Below, in pieces: positions 61,701 through 64,000 of a DNA stretch of 64,000 nucleotides. A model generated the notes under the pieces. The model was not told where the DNA came from and ran no database searches. It saw only the letters and a list, made by a program, of their open reading frames with translations. Every line of letters begins with the position of its first letter. Position 1 is the first letter of the stretch. The stretch is from Clusia tigrina. Taxonomy: Eukaryota > Arthropoda > Insecta > Diptera > Clusiidae. A program made the position numbers and the translations under genes. Location of the stretch: assembly GCA_920105625.2 (NCBI GenBank), contig OV050031.1:73417995-73481994 (forward strand), written 5' to 3'.

Positions 61701-64000
61701 AGATAGAGGTAGGTATAGGCGTAGAGAAGGCAGCAGAACTCCCCAGTCGACAGCGGCAGCGACTGAGACGCCTACAGAGACGCTGACAGAGGCTGCGACG
61801 CTGACTGAGACACCGACTGAAGCAGATAGGCATAGAGAAGGCAGCAGACCCCCAATCGACAGCGGCAACGACTGAGACTCCTACAGAGACGCTGATAGAG
61901 GCTGCGACGCCGACTGAGACTCCGACTGAGGCAGATAGGTGTAGATATAGGCATAGAGAAGGCAGCAGACCACCCAGTCGACAGACGCAGCGACTGGGAC
62001 GCCTACATAGACGCTGACAGAGGCTGCGACGCCGACTGAGACGCCGACTGAGGCAGATGTGGGTAGATATAGGCATAGAGAAGGCAGCACACCCCCCAAT
62101 CGACAGCGGCAGCGACTGAGATGCTTACAGAGACGCTGGCAGATGCGGCGACGCCGACTGAGACGCCAACTGAGGCAGATAGAGGTAGATATAGGCATAG
62201 AGAAGGCAGCAGACCTCCCCAATCGACAGCGGCAGCGACTGAGACGCTAACAGAGACGATGGTAGAGGCTGCGACGCCGACTGAGACACCGACTGAGGCA
62301 GATAGGGGCAGATATAGGCATAGAGAAGGCAGCAGACCTCCAATCGACAGCGGCAGCGACTGAGACACCTACAGAAACGCTGACAGAGGCTGCGACGCTG
62401 ACTGAGGCAGATAGGGTTAGATATAGGCATAGAGATGGCAAGAGACCCCCAATCGACAGCGGCAGCGACTGAGACGCCTACAGAGACGCTGACAGATGCT
62501 GCGACGCCGACTGAGACGCAGACTGAGGCAGATAGGGAAAGATATAGGCATAGAGAAGGCAGCAGACCCCCCAATCGGCGGCGGCAACGACTGAGACTGC
62601 TACAGAGATGCTGACAGAGGCTGCGACGCCGACTGAGGCAGATAGGGGTAGATATAGGCACAAAGAAGGCAGCAGACCCCCCAATCGACAGCGGCAACGA
62701 CGGAAAAGCCTACAGAGACGCTGACAGAGGCTGCGACGCCGACGGAGACGCAGACTGAGGCAGATAGGGCAAGATATAGGCATAGAGAAGGCAGCAGACC
62801 CCCAATCGGCGGCGGCAACGACTGAGACTCCTACAGAGACGCTGACAGTGGCTGCGACGCCGACTGAGGCAGATAGGGGTAGATATAGGCATAGAGAAGG
62901 CAGCAGACCCGCCAATCGACAGCGGCAGCGACTGAGATACCTACAGAGACGCTGACAGAGGCTGCGACGCCGAATGAGACGCCGACTGAGGCAGATAGTG
63001 GTAGATATAGGCATAGAGAAGGTAGCAGCCCCCCAATCGGCGGCGGCAACGACTGTGACTCCTACAGAGACGCTGACAGAGGCTACGACGCCGACTGAGA
63101 CGCCGACTGAGGCAGATAGGGGTGGATATAGGCATAGAGAAGGCAGCAGACCCCCCAATCGGCGGCGCAGCGACTGAGACACATACAAAAACGCTTGCAG
63201 AGGCTGCGATGGCGACTGAGGCAGATAGGGGTAGATATAGGCATAGAGAAGGCATCAGACCCCCCAATCGACAGCGGCAACGATTGAAACGCCTACTGAG
63301 ACGCTGACAGAGGCTGCGACGCCGACTGAGACGCCAACTGAGGCAGATAGGGGTAGATATAGGCATAGAGAAGGCAGCAGACCCCCCAATCGACTGCGGC
63401 AACGATTGAAACGCCTACTGAGACGCTGACAGAGGCTGCGACGCCGACTGAGACGCAGACTGAGGCAGATAGGGAAAGATATAGGCATAGAGAAGGCAGC
63501 AGACCCCCCAATCTTCGGCGGCAACGACTAAGACTCCTAAAGAGACGCTGACAGAGGGTGCGACGCCGACTGCGGCAGATAGGTGTAGATCTAGGCGTAG
63601 AGAAGGCAGCAGACCCCCCAATCGACAGCGGCAGCGACTGAGAAGCCTACAGAGACGCTGACAAAGGCTGCTACGCCGACTGAGACAGATAGGTGTAAAT
63701 CTAGGCGTAGAGAAGGCAGCAGACTCCCCAATGGAGAGCGGCAGCGACTGAGACATATACAGAGACGCTGATAGAGGCTGCGACGCCGACTGAGACACCG
63801 ACTGAGGCAGATAGGGGCAGATATAAGCATAGAGAAGGCAGCAGACCCCAATCAACAGCGGCAGCGACTGAGACACCTACAGAAACGCTGACAGAGGCTT
63901 CGACGCCGACTGAGGCAGGTAGGGGTAGATATAGGCACAGAGAAGGCAGCAGACACCCCAATCGATAGCGGCAGCGACTGAGACGCCTACAGAGATGCTG
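55740..64000. repeat. Interleaved duplication block at the right end
   Basis: Three copies of one segment are visible: 55898-56500, 60004-60606 (offset 4106) and about 63290-63983 (offset 3277 from the second). Between them, 57.9-59.35 kb corresponds to 60.72-62.29 kb at offset 2818, rising to 2941 after one extra ~123-bp unit near 61680-61800 in the right copy. Shared words include CCCAATCAACAGCG, GGTGTAAATCTAGGCGTAG, CGCCGCTGACTGAGACG and GTTGTATATATAGGTATAG. The window ends inside the third copy. Confidence 0.82.
59630..59705. repeat. One degenerate unit with clustered 1-bp indels
   Basis: Within about 70 bp the unit shows CGAAAAGCGGAGCGACTG (expected CGACAGCGGCAGCGACTG), GAGAAATCCTACAG (one extra A against GAGAATCC variants) and GCGAGACCCGACTG (expected GCGACGCCGACTG). 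Such a cluster of small indels is not seen in neighbouring units. It could be a local consensus error or a truly decaying unit. Confidence 0.7.

Larger units (their letters stand above)
1..64000. repeat. Satellite array of ~110/122-bp units, filling the window
   Basis: Every line of the window can be read as the same unit, repeated head to tail in one orientation. Landmarks on the + strand, in order, are GCAGCGACTGAGACGCC, TACAGAGACGCTGACAGAGG, CTGCGACGCCGACTGA, GGCAGATAGGGG, TAGATATAGGCATAG, AGAAGGCAGCAG, a C run, and AATCGACAGCG. Measured from 24559, successive spacings of the AATCGACAGCGG landmark are 110, 123, 121, 110, 110, 110 and 121 bp. No stretch of 300 bp lacks the unit, so there is no gene-sized gap to annotate. 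The first and last bases lie inside units, so the array continues beyond both ends. I do not recognise the family. A eukaryotic satellite or very large minisatellite is the best fit; centromeric or heterochromatic location is inference only. Confidence 0.98.

Noticed and set aside
1..64000. CRISPR array
   Set aside because: Units abut each other and the whole unit is repeated. There are no short identical repeats separated by unique spacers of fixed size, and no cas-like gene.
1..64000. Centromere protein B box, telomere repeat or ribosomal DNA spacer
   Set aside because: I saw no TTCG....A..CGGG motif, no run of simple telomere repeats and no rRNA sequence. A centromeric role stays possible but is unsupported by motif.
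1..64000. G-quadruplex array from the GATAGGGG words
   Set aside because: Each unit has a single G4 tract at most, and the next is over 100 bp away. Nearby G runs are only two bases long, so the usual four-tract pattern is absent.
1..64000. Inserted transposable elements or integrated viral sequence
   Set aside because: No stretch departs from the unit for more than a few tens of bases, and I found no terminal repeats, target-site duplications or polymerase/integrase motifs in any frame.
1..64000. An undescribed defence, mobile or biosynthetic gene system
   Set aside because: The window contains no gene-like sequence. The only supportable novelty is the satellite itself and its layered duplication history.

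Overview
The whole 64,000-bp window is one uninterrupted tandem-repeat (satellite) array. I found no convincing gene, RNA gene, transposon, promoter or CRISPR array. The window opens and closes in mid-unit, so the array is longer than the window and neither flank is visible. The basic unit is about 110 or 122 bp, less often about 98 or 134 bp. All units are head to tail in one orientation, and there are roughly 550 of them (an estimate from local spacing near 115 bp). On the + strand the unit runs through these landmarks in order: GCAGCGACTGAGACGCC, TACAGAGACGCTGACAGAGG, one to four copies of the 12-mer GACGCCGACTGA, GGCAGATAGGGG, TAGATATAGGCATAG, AGAAGGCAGCAG, a C4-C7 run, and AATCGACAGCG.

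Organism: a non-coding homogeneous array of at least 64 kb points to a eukaryotic nuclear genome, such as heterochromatin, a (sub)centromere or an expanded minisatellite. I do not recognise the satellite family or the species. My hand-made 122-bp consensus is about 61% GC. It holds about 10 CpG where about 11 are expected, so it lacks the CpG depletion typical of heavily methylated vertebrate DNA.

Layout: (1) 1-8950, higher-order repeat family A, whose copies start at 1, 1396, 4175 and 7031, plus a 5'-truncated copy from about 5697. (2) 8951-18300, a mosaic of unit variants with dispersed duplications at offsets 1343/1453, 4838 and 340 bp. (3) 18300-24550, a block with a ~1.9-2.0 kb tandem duplication; later blocks share its variants. 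(4) 24553-35718, a nearly identical 5.7-kb tandem duplication (T1 and T2). (5) 35370-40925, a 2.67/2.89-kb tandem duplication. (6) 40925-44650, a third, structurally different relative of T1/T2 (T3). (7) 44830-54350, a 5.8-kb-offset duplication whose two copies differ by a nested 685-bp duplication. (8) 54330-55675, an 805-bp-period duplication. (9) 55740-64000, interleaved duplications at offsets 4106, 2818/2941 and 3277 bp.

Nothing here works together as genes. What can be read is the array's history. Unit-length changes are mostly steps of about 12 bp (sometimes 6), joints often fall at short shared words such as CGACTGA, and copies of copies at nested offsets fit repeated unequal exchange or replication slippage. 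The many 60-346-codon open frames, mostly on the - strand, are by-products of a T-poor, 2-mod-3 repeat unit and are not annotated as genes.
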